DNA of 64,000 nucleotides from Sporosarcina sp. JAI121 (GCF_013408665.1 NZ_JACCCL010000002.1:124001-188000); one strand, 5' to 3'; positions 27,290 through 37,210 are shown, counted from the first letter of the stretch. The notes: a model not told the origin generated them from the sequence alone. Translations and numbers: made by a program.

Positions 27290-28591
27290 CTACTCCATGC
27301 CCTTATCAAACTCGTCTCGCGCACGCTTCACCACTTGATTCAACTCTTCCTCAGGAACGCCCCTTAAATAATAAGCAACCGCGGCCTTGCCGATTGCATA
27401 CGTCCCACCGCTTGCAATACTTGCACTAATCGCGGATCCCGCTCCCGGTAGAACTAGATTCGCAAACTTACTGCCTTGCTGTGCAATCATCCGTAGCGTG
27501 AAACCGGTCGCCCCAATTCCGCCAAGCGAAACAAGAAGTTCCCTGGCTGTCTTGAATTCCAAGTCACGTCCCGACAAGTAAGCGACAATCATTAACAGAA
27601 CCGTCTGCAGCGATAGCAGGACAGCGATATCCATCGCGATAATCGGACTAAGCGCAACAGTGGCAGCAAGCGCTGAAAACACTTTGATGAACCGCAGCGC
27701 AATCTTCTCGGCAATCTTATTGACCCGTATCGTCATGCCGAGGTGGATGGCCGCCCGTATGTCGATACTTTGTTCCAAAAAATCCAGCAGCTCCTCAATC
27801 CCGTATCGACCATCAAATTCAATCGTCAACTCACGGCGTTCTTCTTCAGACAAATTATCTGCCTCTCGGTTCCACTCGATATAAGAAGAAACGGGGATAA
27901 TCGCTTCCACTTGCGCTTCCTGCTCCTTGAAAATACGCATAAGCTGCGCTTTCTTCTCCTCAATCAATTCCACTTTGCCCTTCGGATAATCCGCAGGATT
28001 TTTAATACGGGAAGGATTCAACTCATCCACATGTGTAATAATGCCGACCATCGGCAAGTCATATCCCGCATTCAGCATCATCTTTTTCGCACTATCCACG
28101 TCAATATCGATATGCGCCCGCTCCGTCGCTTTCTGCAAAAATAGAATCGCATCCGGACGAAACCCCTTAATGACGTTCGCAAGTTCCGCCTCAGCTGTCT
28201 GATCAAACGATTCGGATTCACCAATTCCGCGCGTATCAATTACTTCAAAATACACTTGGCCATCCGATTCATATGTAAACCGCCGCGCTTCCTTCGTCCC
28301 GATTTCAACGTCGCTCACTTCCGCAAGATATCTCCCGCTCATCGCATTGATCAAACTACTTTTACCGACACCCGTCCTGCCAACGAGCACAAAGCGGGGA
28401 GGACGGGGATCCTTCAAACCTTCCAGCAATTTATTCAAATCCTTATCATCCAGCAAAACATTCATCAACTTCTCCTGCTGCTTACCTGACAACATATTAC
28501 CCGGAATTTTAGCGAGTAAATCCTCCAAGTAGTTGTTCAAGTTCCCGATATGATTCATACGTTTCTGCATCTCTTCGAATTGGGGATTCAT
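27290..28591 (-). CDS. GTPase of the HSR1/Era-like superfamily with membrane C-terminus
   Basis: The 433-residue protein has an N-terminal helical segment, then a GTPase domain with G1 GRTGVGKSS near 72, G3 DTRGIGES near 120, and G4 THVDE near 186. The C-terminal part has hydrophobic helices around 310-350 and glycine-rich stretches near 355-410, resembling DUF697-type membrane-linked GTPases (YfjP-like). The role is unknown; relatives may work at membranes in stress or cell-cycle control. I chose the ATG ten bases after AGGAGG; a TTG three codons earlier is too close to the ribosome site. Confidence 0.82.
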   Translation of the reverse strand: MNPQFEEMQKRMNHIGNLNNYLEDLLAKIPGNMLSGKQQEKLMNVLLDDKDLNKLLEGLKDPRPPRFVLVGRTGVGKSSLINAMSGRYLAEVSDVEIGTKEARRFTYESDGQVYFEVIDTRGIGESESFDQTAEAELANVIKGFRPDAILFLQKATERAHIDIDVDSAKKMMLNAGYDLPMVGIITHVDELNPSRIKNPADYPKGKVELIEEKKAQLMRIFKEQEAQVEAIIPVSSYIEWNREADNLSEEERRELTIEFDGRYGIEELLDFLEQSIDIRAAIHLGMTIRVNKIAEKIALRFIKVFSALAATVALSPIIAMDIAVLLSLQTVLLMIVAYLSGRDLEFKTARELLVSLGGIGATGFTLRMIAQQGSKFANLVLPGAGSAISASIASGGTYAIGKAAVAYYLRGVPEEELNQVVKRARDEFDKGME

Positions 28592-28746
28592 GAAGATCAA
28601 TCCTCCTTTTTGGCATAGTTACTAGTTCTATACCCGTTTTGGATGGATATCAGTCGGAATGAATTCCTAAAACAGTGTGGTTTGAAAAACGAGGATAGGG
28701 GGATCGGAAAGGCATGTAAATAAATGAATTCAGAGGAGGATCTATT

Positions 28747-28965
28747 TTGAAACCAACTATCAAGTACGATATCGAAGAAACGCTAATCCAATTGATCCAT
28801 GATGATGGAGAAGTTGTTGTTAAAAGAGCGGTTTGGGTAGAAGGTGAAGACCTTTGTGCGATTTTTGATTTAGATGAAGAGTGGTTCCCTTATGTCTGTA
28901 CAATAAGCGGCGATTTAGGTCATGTGCTTGCTACTGAATGTGTGAATATAGTAGAGATTGAGTAG
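28747..28965 (+). CDS. Small acidic protein of unknown function (72 residues)
   Basis: The gene starts with TTG 7 bases after GAGGAGG. The product is acidic and has VWVEGEDLCAIFDLDEEWFP in its centre followed by a YVCT strand. A related block (VESERVCAIYDMDEEDFKFVCTT region) occurs in the third gene of this group at 29219, so the two are paralogues. No known domain is recognised. It leads three small genes in the same direction, and no terminator separates them. Confidence 0.65.
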   Translation: MKPTIKYDIEETLIQLIHDDGEVVVKRAVWVEGEDLCAIFDLDEEWFPYVCTISGDLGHVLATECVNIVEIE

Positions 28966-29027
28966 GGCGAAAAGTTTTATACTAAAAAATAATTCATTCG
29001 AAAATCAGTGCGAAGGCGGTTAAACGG

Positions 29028-29222
29028 ATGGAAGAGAATATAAAAGTCACTATTTCCAATAAACATACAGAGGAGTATGAAGCCGTTTTATACGTCTGCA
29101 ACAAATGTCTCGAAATGCATGCTGATGAAACCTACATGTGCGAAGTCTGCACCTGCGAAAGTTTGCGGATTGTCCCTGAATCAGAATTGATTAATAAATT
29201 TGAAGGAAGGGAGGGAAATTGA
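29028..29222 (+). CDS. Small zinc-ribbon-like protein (64 residues)
   Basis: The product has two CxxC pairs, CNKC near residue 24 and CEVC near 38 followed by a further Cys, spaced as in a small zinc ribbon. It is otherwise acidic. The stop overlaps the start of the next gene by 4 bases (TTGA), which points to translational coupling. The family is not recognised. AAGGCGG precedes the ATG. Confidence 0.65.
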   Translation: MEENIKVTISNKHTEEYEAVLYVCNKCLEMHADETYMCEVCTCESLRIVPESELINKFEGREGN

Positions 29223-29599
29223 ACTTTAAAAGTATAGATATCCAAGTACTAGACAGCAGTGGAGCGATGGTTGTTCAAAACGGCATATTGGTAGAAAGCG
29301 AGAGGGTGTGCGCGATTTACGATATGGACGAAGAGGATTTTAAATTTGTCTGTACAACACGTTACGAATTGAACACTATTCTCGCCGCTCAAGATTTCCG
29401 CATGAAATATTTGGAGAAAATTGAACGTTTCTGCTCTGAATGTGGAACGGCGATGGAGGAAGGCTTTTGTTTTGAATCTGATGCAACATTATATTGCAGT
29501 GAAGAATGTCTGACGAAAGTAATTACATGGGATGAATATTTAGCAATGTATGACAATGGCGATGGTGATGCTTACTGGACAGACTGGTATGACTGTTGA
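29219..29599 (+). CDS. Acidic zinc-finger-like protein (126 residues), paralogue of the 72-residue protein
   Basis: The first 65 residues repeat the fold of the gene at 28747 (VCAIYDMDEEDFKFVCTT, then ILAAQ). The second half adds a treble-clef-like CSEC...CFES...CSEEC motif (near 73-100) and a very acidic, Trp/Tyr-rich tail (GDGDAYWTDWYDC). It starts with TTG overlapping the upstream stop, with GAAGGGAGGG as ribosome site. The role is unknown; a metal-binding or protein-interaction role is likely from the cysteines. Confidence 0.65.
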   Translation: MNFKSIDIQVLDSSGAMVVQNGILVESERVCAIYDMDEEDFKFVCTTRYELNTILAAQDFRMKYLEKIERFCSECGTAMEEGFCFESDATLYCSEECLTKVITWDEYLAMYDNGDGDAYWTDWYDC

Positions 29600-29743
29600 G
29601 GATTTATAGCGCGCGAAGGATCACGAAGAATTGAAAGGCCTATATAATTTAACCATGTAAATGGCAACTATATGATATGATTTATTTATATTAACAGGTA
29701 AGTCTTTCGGAGATTTTAAGTATGAAAATAAGATTAAGAATAG

Positions 29744-30145
29744 GTGAATACAATCAAAAAAACAGTTCATGTTGTAGGAGCAATTATTGAAAACGAAACC
29801 GGAAATATCCTTTGTGCACTACGAGGACCAGAAATGACCTTACCGAATTACTGGGAGTTTCCAGGTGGAAAGATTGAAAAAGGCGAAACAAAAGAAGAGG
29901 CCTTGAAAAGGGAAATTCAAGAAGAGCTTGGATGTATGATTGAAGTATTTGATCAAGTTGATGATACGACATATGAATACGAAAAAGTTATTGTAAGATT
30001 AGAGACGTTTATAACTAAAATTTTATCTGGTACACCTATTGCAACAGAGCACGCACAAATAAAATGGGTACCCAGAAAAGAGCTATTGACTCTTACTTGG
30101 GCACCCGCAGATATTCCCGCTATTGAGAAGCTATTATCTAATTAG
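29744..30145 (+). CDS. Nudix hydrolase, (deoxy)nucleoside triphosphate pyrophosphohydrolase type
   Basis: This 133-residue MutT-like protein has a full Nudix box (GGKIEKGETKEEALKREIQEELG, residues 41-63, with REIQEE as the metal-binding core) and WEFPGGK before it. It would hydrolyse nucleotides of the NTP/dNTP type, perhaps oxidised or foreign ones. It starts with GTG after AATAGGTG. Its last 12 bases overlap the end of the convergent helicase gene; overlapping partners of this kind suggest an old association. Start signal is weak. Confidence 0.8.
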   Translation: MNTIKKTVHVVGAIIENETGNILCALRGPEMTLPNYWEFPGGKIEKGETKEEALKREIQEELGCMIEVFDQVDDTTYEYEKVIVRLETFITKILSGTPIATEHAQIKWVPRKELLTLTWAPADIPAIEKLLSN

Positions 30146-33100
30146 ATCGTGATATAAATCTTCAGGGATAGACCGATGTAGTTTCCAGAGAATCGTCATC
30201 GGTTTGTCTCCATGACTACTTATATAATCAAGTTCCCCCAAATACATGAATGGTAATGTCATGCCATGCATCTTTGAAAATTTACGAACAAATAAATGAA
30301 CATGGGTATTACGCTCTTTATGATTTACGTACTCTTGTCCTTGAGCAGAAGTATGTGACGTTTTATTTTGGCTTTGCCAATGAAATGTAGTAGGGTCTTT
30401 AAAGAAATCCTTGTAGTGTAAATGATCTTCTACGTCTTCGGCTTTGTTAAGATTTATAAATAATAAATAGTGATTATCTACCTTACTAATTCCCTCACGC
30501 CAAGAACCTTCAGGCACTTTAGCTTCAAAAATAAACATTAATTCATTTCTGGAGTAATTTCGATAAAGTGCTAGTTTTTTCTCTTGCTCTAAAACGAGTT
30601 CGGTACGAAATGTTCTTCTGAAATCGATTAAACCGTATTCCAATCGTTCTTTGATGTAAGCAAAGTAAATATCGTCATTAAACAGTTCAGTGATTTCGGG
30701 GTTTACAAAGAACGTTTCTTCTATTAATTTTCCGAAACTCCATGTTTGTTTTTTAGTGCCTTTTGATAATCGATCCATGGCTCGCAAAATTAGAGTATCA
30801 TGTTGCTTGCGCTTAATTTCAAAATCAAATCTCTTTGTCAGCCAGCTCACAACGGTATCCACAGATACTTCGTTAGTAAATTTAGCAAGATACAAAATCG
30901 CGTACTCATAAGGCCACTTTATAGGGAGCGCACTTTCGATTCGTTCAACGATCGCATATCTAAAATCATCGGCTAAAATCCACTCATCAAAAGCGCTAAG
31001 ATCTTTCATATACTTCTTTGTCCTAACCCATGACTTATGGTTGTACAAAAAGAATGTTAGGCTAGGCGCTTCCTCGATATACAAAAAGTCCTCCAATTCA
31101 GGTGATCTACCAATTTCACGTTTAAATTGAAAATACATTTCTTTTAGTACTTCTTTCGGATTAAGCCGAATATTTTCAAGTCGCTCTAAAATTTCTCTTT
31201 GTGCAATAGGGTCAAGTTGCACAACAGATCCACCGGGTGCATCTGCAAACTCATGGGAAACAGCCACGCGTAATGAATCAGCATCAAATGCCTTTGCATT
31301 ATATTGTCCGGAAAGTGCTAAGGGGATGATAAATGACTTTTTATAGTTTCCTATGAAGTCGAGGACCGTAACATACTCTTTATTGTCTATCTTACGTAGT
31401 CCGCGTCCCAATTGCTGGATAAAAACAGTAGATGATTCCGTAGGCCTTAAAAACAACATGAGATTAACTTTTGGAATATCTATCCCCTCGTTGAAAATAT
31501 TAACCGTAAAAATAATTGAAAGCATGTCCTTTGGATCTTCTAGTTTCTTTATTATTTCAGCACGAAATTCAACTGAATCTTCCCCGGTTAAACATTCTGT
31601 AACATATCCGCGCTTGTTGAATTCCTCCCGCATAAATTTTGCGTGGTCAATATTTACGCAGAAACCTAGTCCATGTAACGAGTTGCCGTCGTATCCATAG
31701 GTTTCTATTTTATCGATAATGAATTCAACCCTTGTAAATGTAGAAAGAGCCCTAACAAGGGATTGTTCTTCATAATGTCCATTCACGATATCGACTTGCC
31801 CGTAATCAATGGTCTGGTCAGATAACCCGAAATAGTGAAATGGAGCTAACAAAGCCGCTTCAAGAGCATCACGTAATCGAATTTCATATACGATATTGTT
31901 ATCACATAGTTCAAGTACATTTCTTCCGTCCATTCTTTCAGGGGTAGCGGTTAATCCCAAAAGAAATTTAGGTTTGAAGTACTCAATTACTTTTTTATAT
32001 GTAGGAGCCTCTGCATGATGAAATTCATCAATGATAATGTAATCAAATTCATCTTTCTTGAAATTCATCAATGTACCATCTTTTGAAAGGGATTGGATGG
32101 TACTAAAAACAAATCGCTTATCGTATTCCTTCGTTGTCCCGGTAATTTTTCCACAAAGGAACTCATCTTGAAAAAGTGAACTAAACGTTTTTATTGCGTT
32201 GTCTAATAATTCTTCACGATGTGCAATAAACAGCAGCCTATTCGGTTGGAGTTGCTGAACGTCAAATGCAGATAAATAGGTTTTTCCGGTCCCGGTAGCA
32301 GCAATTATGACACCTTTAGTGTGTCCGTTTTTTCTAGTAAACTGTAGATTTTTCAGTGCTTCTTTTTGCATTTCATTGGGTCTAACACCTGTGTTATCTA
32401 AATATGTTGCGCTAGCTTCATAAGTAAAGGAGGGTAATAATGCAGCTTCTGTTTTTTGATGTTGTTCATATTTCGCAAGAAAATCTTCGGTAGGAAAAAC
32501 AGCTTTTTCATGCATCCACATTTTATTGAAAAAATCCATCGTTTGTTCGTACGCAGGCATGTGCTGTGTATGTGGAATCTTCACATTAAGTTCGTGCCCA
32601 TTAATGAGGGCAGAATGAGAAATGTTCGATGATCCAATAATCACCGTATTTTGATTTGAATTCCTCTTAAATAAATAAGCTTTTGTATGGAAGGACTCGT
32701 TTTTTAAGGGAAGTATTTTCACTTCCACATTCTTGAATTTTAGTAAATGCCGAATAGCCTTTGCTTCTGTTATGTTTAAGTAGGTGGTCGTTAAAATTTT
32801 AATGGGAACATTTCTTTTTTCTAATTCCAATAGTTCTCTCGTTAACAATTGGGCACCCGACATTCGTATAAAACTTACGAGAAAGAAAATTTCATCGGAA
32901 GTCTGCATTTCATATGCAAGAGTTTTAAAGAAGTTTTTAATCTTATGAGAATCATTATATAGAACATCTACTCTTGTTAAAAATAAATCTTCCTTAACAG
33001 GAATCGTGTCTTGTACTTCGCTATAAGTGATCATTGATAGGGGTTGACTAAATTCCCTCTCGTCTTTACCTGTTAGCTCATGAACTTGATCAATCAACTT

Positions 33101-33286
33101 GAAGATTTCATCAAATTTATCTTCATCAGCCAAACCTTTTAGTTTATCTCCGATGATATTTGCTGCGTGCATGGTTAAAGTCTCTACATACTCATCTACA
33201 GATAATTTTTGAATTAAGTTCGATGAAGGGTATTCTTTTTCCGTGAGATAAATCTCTTCTACTATTCCTTGTGGTTTAGTGTCCAA
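30134..33286 (-). CDS. PLD-nuclease / DEAD-like helicase / DUF3427 protein
   Basis: The 1050 residues hold, in order: an N-terminal region, a phospholipase D-type nuclease domain with H200-x-K202 and GSSN (218-221), a superfamily II helicase with Walker A AATGTGKT (near 329-336), DEFH (420-423), a LTATPERMDG motif and QQLGRGLRK motif VI, and a long DUF3427 C-terminus with an EVE-like DNA-binding flavour. Such proteins are thought to cut or remodel nucleic acid, with antiviral or repair roles. The gene is AT-rich and in a plastic region, next to a Nudix hydrolase. Only one PLD half-motif is present, so a dimer would form the active site. Confidence 0.87.
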   Translation of the reverse strand: MDTKPQGIVEEIYLTEKEYPSSNLIQKLSVDEYVETLTMHAANIIGDKLKGLADEDKFDEIFKLIDQVHELTGKDEREFSQPLSMITYSEVQDTIPVKEDLFLTRVDVLYNDSHKIKNFFKTLAYEMQTSDEIFFLVSFIRMSGAQLLTRELLELEKRNVPIKILTTTYLNITEAKAIRHLLKFKNVEVKILPLKNESFHTKAYLFKRNSNQNTVIIGSSNISHSALINGHELNVKIPHTQHMPAYEQTMDFFNKMWMHEKAVFPTEDFLAKYEQHQKTEAALLPSFTYEASATYLDNTGVRPNEMQKEALKNLQFTRKNGHTKGVIIAATGTGKTYLSAFDVQQLQPNRLLFIAHREELLDNAIKTFSSLFQDEFLCGKITGTTKEYDKRFVFSTIQSLSKDGTLMNFKKDEFDYIIIDEFHHAEAPTYKKVIEYFKPKFLLGLTATPERMDGRNVLELCDNNIVYEIRLRDALEAALLAPFHYFGLSDQTIDYGQVDIVNGHYEEQSLVRALSTFTRVEFIIDKIETYGYDGNSLHGLGFCVNIDHAKFMREEFNKRGYVTECLTGEDSVEFRAEIIKKLEDPKDMLSIIFTVNIFNEGIDIPKVNLMLFLRPTESSTVFIQQLGRGLRKIDNKEYVTVLDFIGNYKKSFIIPLALSGQYNAKAFDADSLRVAVSHEFADAPGGSVVQLDPIAQREILERLENIRLNPKEVLKEMYFQFKREIGRSPELEDFLYIEEAPSLTFFLYNHKSWVRTKKYMKDLSAFDEWILADDFRYAIVERIESALPIKWPYEYAILYLAKFTNEVSVDTVVSWLTKRFDFEIKRKQHDTLILRAMDRLSKGTKKQTWSFGKLIEETFFVNPEITELFNDDIYFAYIKERLEYGLIDFRRTFRTELVLEQEKKLALYRNYSRNELMFIFEAKVPEGSWREGISKVDNHYLLFINLNKAEDVEDHLHYKDFFKDPTTFHWQSQNKTSHTSAQGQEYVNHKERNTHVHLFVRKFSKMHGMTLPFMYLGELDYISSHGDKPMTILWKLHRSIPEDLYHDLIR

Positions 33287-33410
33287 AGTAGCAACCCCTT
33301 TACTTTACGATTAGCAAATATTGAGTTGAATATTTTTTGAAAGTGCTTTGTAATCATTGTACCAAACGTTGGAATAGTTAGATTGGATTTTAGCAATAAG
33401 ATTCGGCTTG

Positions 33411-33455
33411 CTAGGATCTAAAACAATTTAGAGTTGTTTTAGAACCTGATACCTT
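33411..33455. repeat. Palindromic repeat A, copy 1
   Basis: Shares TCTAAAACAATTT-(A)GAGTTGTTTTAGAACCTGATACC with three other copies (37211, 54297, 57930). This copy has lost part of its left arm. The gap 33287-33581 holds no gene. Confidence 0.8.
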
Positions 33456-33581
33456 ATATTTTGCAGGTAAATGATTCTTGTGAAAATAAAAACCCGCTGA
33501 ATGTCTCCTTTTTCGTTTTAATCGTCTATATAAAGAACGAATAGTACATTCATAAAAAATAACATGAAGCGGGGTATCACA

Positions 33582-34382
33582 ATGGAAAAAGGCTGGATAA
33601 AGATTCATCGATCAATCTTAGAAAAACCAATTTGGACAGAGGCGACGTCTGAACAGAAGGTCATTCTGATTACCTTATTGCTGATGGCTAATCACAAAGA
33701 AAAACAGTGGGAGTGGAAAGGGAAAAAATTTACGGCTCGTCCGGGTCAATTCCTAACGTCTTTGCCCTCTCTTGTCCAAAAGTGCGGAAAAAATAGCAGT
33801 GTACAGAAAGTACGAACAGCTCTAAAAAGATTTGAGAAATACGAATTTCTAACAGACGAATCAACACCGCACAATCGACTGATAACCCTTGTGAATTGGG
33901 GCTTATATCAAGGGTTAGACGAGAGGGCAACAGTCTTATCAACAGACGAGCAACAGACGACTAACAGACAGCTAACAGTTAACAAGAATGTAAAGAATGA
34001 AAAGAAAAGTAATCGTATCAGAGAGGCTGATGACGAATCACCTGTTTTTTATCAACTTGCTAGTCAACTTGTTGAAGTTATTAAAATGAACCATCCAGGA
34101 ACAAAAGAACCAAATCTCTCCAAATGGTCAAACGATTTTAGATTGATGGTTGAACAGGATAAGCGGGCGGTCGAACAAATCATCCCGTTAATTAACTGGT
34201 CTGGACAGCATACGTTTTGGCACACTGTTATCCTCTCACCTTCGTCCATAAGGAGAAATTGGGATTGTATGGTTTCTCAGCAAAAGCAAGAACGTACGCC
34301 TGTGAAGGGCCAAGTTCTACATATACCGAAAAAGCCGGTCAATGAAATTTCTTTAGATTACGCGGCAGGAGAAGAGGCATGA
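33582..34382 (+). CDS. Phage-type replication initiation / replisome organiser protein
   Basis: The 266-residue protein opens with GWIKIHRSILEKPIW and has a winged-helix N-terminus (WEWKGKKFTARPGQFLTSLPSL near 45) followed by a variable linker and a C-terminal helical domain with WSGQHTFWHTVILSP and RRNWDCM. This is the pattern of DnaD-like organisers and helix-turn-helix replication proteins of Firmicute phages and integrative elements. No other phage genes are nearby, so it is a lone remnant or cargo. I take the second ATG as start, after GCGGGGTATCAC. Confidence 0.75.
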   Translation: MEKGWIKIHRSILEKPIWTEATSEQKVILITLLLMANHKEKQWEWKGKKFTARPGQFLTSLPSLVQKCGKNSSVQKVRTALKRFEKYEFLTDESTPHNRLITLVNWGLYQGLDERATVLSTDEQQTTNRQLTVNKNVKNEKKSNRIREADDESPVFYQLASQLVEVIKMNHPGTKEPNLSKWSNDFRLMVEQDKRAVEQIIPLINWSGQHTFWHTVILSPSSIRRNWDCMVSQQKQERTPVKGQVLHIPKKPVNEISLDYAAGEEA

Positions 34383-34484
34383 TAGCGGAAAAAAGTATTG
34401 GTTTAAGAATGAAAAGGTGAATTCCACTTGTGATGAGGGGAATCTTATCATAAGTAAATGAAGTTTTTTCAGAAAAATAAAAAG

Positions 34485-34526
34485 CCGAAAATGAAAAAGT
34501 CATGAGTATAACTTTTTCATTTTCGG
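34485..34526. terminator. 16-bp perfect hairpin between convergent genes
   Basis: CCGAAAATGAAAAAGT and ACTTTTTCATTTTCGG pair around a 10-base loop. It lies between the phage-type gene and the membrane protein gene and may end both. Confidence 0.7.
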
Positions 34527-34570
34527 TGTAGATAAGGAAGGTCAACATCCGTTACATTCATATAGCCTTT

Positions 34571-35818
34571 CTATTTAAAAAAGAATGGAAAAGTAAATGT
34601 AACGAAAGCCGCCCAAAGTCCGTAAACCGGCAAATACTTAGTGACCGCATCTTGGATAGGGGAAGGTCCGGTCTTGTTTTGTAGAAAACGCATATATGAG
34701 AACATAATCCAAATAAGATTTCCCCAGATAAGTATGTTTACACCTAAAACAGCAATTCTGTTTGGTGTAATCCCATACGAAGATAGTCTGAATACGATGG
34801 CTGACAAAGCCACGCTGTCAATGATAAGCGCAAGAACAATTAAGGAGAAAATTATATAATCTGAAATGCTCTTTTTGTCGTCTGAGTCGCTTTCGGTAAT
34901 GGAAAATATGGTAACGGCCAATACACCAAGTAGAATTCCGTTGAAGACTATCAGGAAATTGCGGTCAAAGAATGGATTTTTTCCGACCCATATAACCGTT
35001 ATCAGATAGACCAACAATGTAACCAGGACAAGAGGACTAAAAATTTTAGCTATATATGGTGTAATATTCTTAGCGAGTTTAAGATTCATTGATACCAGGT
35101 GTGCAGCCACAATAGCGAGAGCGGCAGCACCAAATAAAACGATATTACTAAAATAGAATTCTTCTATATCCAATCCCACAAAGCTGAATAACTGCATGGT
35201 TAATGCCGCTAGCACCATTCCGCTAACTGCCATGCTGGCGTAGAGAATACAATATTCCAAGTTAAATTTAATATAGGCCAATCTTGTACTGCCTTTTGAA
35301 TATTCATTTCCTGTAAATGCAAGCCCCAACAGTACCCATAAGAATACGGGAAGGTGTAAATAAGCAAGGATAATACTGTCTTTATAATTTAAGGGGAGCA
35401 TATTAAGATAAAACCCGGAAATTAGGAACAACGCTGCAAGGGAATAAATAACACTCTTTTTCGGAGTGTTTTTGTAAACAAAATAGGCGGCAATAAAGGG
35501 AATTATACCAAAAGCCAGGTTGATTGGAGCAATTGCTTCCTGTTCGACAAAGTGGAATATGATTCTGGTGGTTATCCCGGCCAAAAGGGCTAAAATGCCC
35601 ATGAATAAGAAATCTTTTTGAAGCAAGGAAGCTCTTTCTGAATGTGCCGTCTCCTTGAAATGCAATCTTTCATACCAAATGCCAAGAACCTGAGAATCAG
35701 GATTTTGTTCCCACGCGTCTGAGAATGACTTTTTAAAGGCTTTGGGGTCATTTCTGAACATTCTCTCCAGCTCATGGGGATTGGCAATATTTTTAATGAT
35801 TAAATTGTTACTGTCCAT
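34571..35818 (-). CDS. Multi-pass membrane protein of unknown function
   Basis: The 415-residue protein has an N-terminal soluble part (about 1-70) and ten or more hydrophobic helices from residue 73 to the end. It shows no enzyme motif that I recognise. The N-terminal HELERMFRNDPKAF segment is amphipathic. GGGAGGTATAAC precedes the chosen ATG, and residues before it in the longer frame are in AT-rich leader. Its context gives no clue: a hairpin follows, and an EamA gene lies upstream with its own terminator. Confidence 0.7.
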   Translation of the reverse strand: MDSNNLIIKNIANPHELERMFRNDPKAFKKSFSDAWEQNPDSQVLGIWYERLHFKETAHSERASLLQKDFLFMGILALLAGITTRIIFHFVEQEAIAPINLAFGIIPFIAAYFVYKNTPKKSVIYSLAALFLISGFYLNMLPLNYKDSIILAYLHLPVFLWVLLGLAFTGNEYSKGSTRLAYIKFNLEYCILYASMAVSGMVLAALTMQLFSFVGLDIEEFYFSNIVLFGAAALAIVAAHLVSMNLKLAKNITPYIAKIFSPLVLVTLLVYLITVIWVGKNPFFDRNFLIVFNGILLGVLAVTIFSITESDSDDKKSISDYIIFSLIVLALIIDSVALSAIVFRLSSYGITPNRIAVLGVNILIWGNLIWIMFSYMRFLQNKTGPSPIQDAVTKYLPVYGLWAAFVTFTFPFFFK

Positions 35819-36022
35819 GTTATACCTCCCTAAGTGTTGTTTAGTAGATTGTAACACGTTATTTATTGATAAACAATAAATACTTATCCAATTTCGTGTC
35901 ATTTTTGTTGTTTATAAGTTATTTAGGTGAAAATAAAAACATTCCTCTTTACAATGAAATGCTCTTAAGGTTGTATCTCATGAGCCTCAATCACCTTACG
36001 ACTTTCTTATTTCTAGTTTAAA

Positions 36023-36072
36023 CAAAAAAGACTGTAAACAAGCTCGAATTCAATCGAGTTTGATTACAGTTT
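36023..36072 (-). terminator. Terminator after the EamA gene
   Basis: On the minus strand AAACTGTAATCAAACTCGA pairs with TCGAGCTTGTTTACAGT and is followed by six T. Confidence 0.85.
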
Positions 36073-36153
36073 AATGCTAGCAAAATGGTATCCCGAAAAT
36101 TTTGAAATGCCATTGATTTCACCCTTGAATTATGCAAACGTAAGTTTTACGCG

Positions 36154-37050
36154 TTAATAATGCTTTCTAATTCGGAACAGGTTAGTACCGAATTCATTTA
36201 ATCCAATAGACATTAGAATAATAGCAGTGCCTAACCACTGAAGCGGCGTTACTACTTCTGACAAAATAATGCTAGCTGAGATGATTGCGATAGGTAATTC
36301 AATGGATGTTAATAGATTTGCGATTCCTCCTGAAACCAAAGGCGCGCCTACTGCGAAAAATAGTGGTGGAAGGACTGCTCCAAATAACGAAACGCCGAGG
36401 CTAGTAGTTAACAGGTTTTCCTCCAATGGCAGTACAGATGGGACATCACGCATAAATAGGACAAGCACTAAGATAGTTGATCCTGTTACCATCAAAGAGG
36501 TCCGAGTCAATGGATCCACATTAACAGCGACCTTTCCACTGAGGAAAATAAATCCTGCATAAGTGAATGCGGATAGAATACCGAAAATGAAACCTTTAAT
36601 GGGAAGGCCTTGTATGTTTCCGTGTGAAATATTCGAAGCAAAAAAGACTCCGATTAAAATTAAAATGATGGACAATATTGTTACAGGCGCAGGTTTTATT
36701 TTGCTGGAAATCCATTCTAAAATAATCCCTATCCAAACGAATTGGAACATTAATATGATGGCCAATGATGCGGGCAGATATTGCATCGAACCATAATAAA
36801 AAATACTTGTTAAACCGATAAAACAACCGGTAATCATAATTTGAAGAACATTCTTCTTATTAAGTCCTTTGAAACTGGAGCGTTTAAGTAGGGTGAAAGA
36901 CCATAATAAACAAAAGGAGATTACCATTTGAACGATATTGACTTGCCCAAGTGAGTAGCCGTAGCTAAACGCAAGTTTGGCAAATATCGGTGTAAATCCA
37001 AAAAATGAAGCGCCTAATAATATAAACAAAATACCTTTCTTTAATTTCAT
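36154..37050 (-). CDS. EamA/DMT-superfamily transporter
   Basis: The 298-residue protein has ten membrane helices in two EamA repeats (residues 7-135 and 150-285), with a GxxPxxxK-like start (LLGASFFGFTPIFAKLAF) and LPASLAIILMFQFVW in the first repeat. DMT carriers export amino acids, nucleosides or other metabolites; the substrate is unknown. AAGGAGGTCACACC precedes the ATG chosen here; an ATG 33 bases earlier in the frame has no ribosome site. Confidence 0.88.
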   Translation of the reverse strand: MKLKKGILFILLGASFFGFTPIFAKLAFSYGYSLGQVNIVQMVISFCLLWSFTLLKRSSFKGLNKKNVLQIMITGCFIGLTSIFYYGSMQYLPASLAIILMFQFVWIGIILEWISSKIKPAPVTILSIILILIGVFFASNISHGNIQGLPIKGFIFGILSAFTYAGFIFLSGKVAVNVDPLTRTSLMVTGSTILVLVLFMRDVPSVLPLEENLLTTSLGVSLFGAVLPPLFFAVGAPLVSGGIANLLTSIELPIAIISASIILSEVVTPLQWLGTAIILMSIGLNEFGTNLFRIRKHY

Positions 37051-37210
37051 GGTGTGACCTCCTTGGTGTAGAAAAATAACCATATTATTATATCATAAAT
37101 AAGCATGAAATTGGCCTCGCCTATTCCATTGAATTAAATAACCTCATTTTGATTAGTCACGTAGAACCGTATCATAAGTAAATGATGATTATTTTTTTAT
37201 AATAAATTAA

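Noticed and set aside
33582..34382. A prophage around the replication-type gene
   Set aside because: No integrase, capsid, terminase or lysis genes are present, so only a lone phage-like gene can be claimed.
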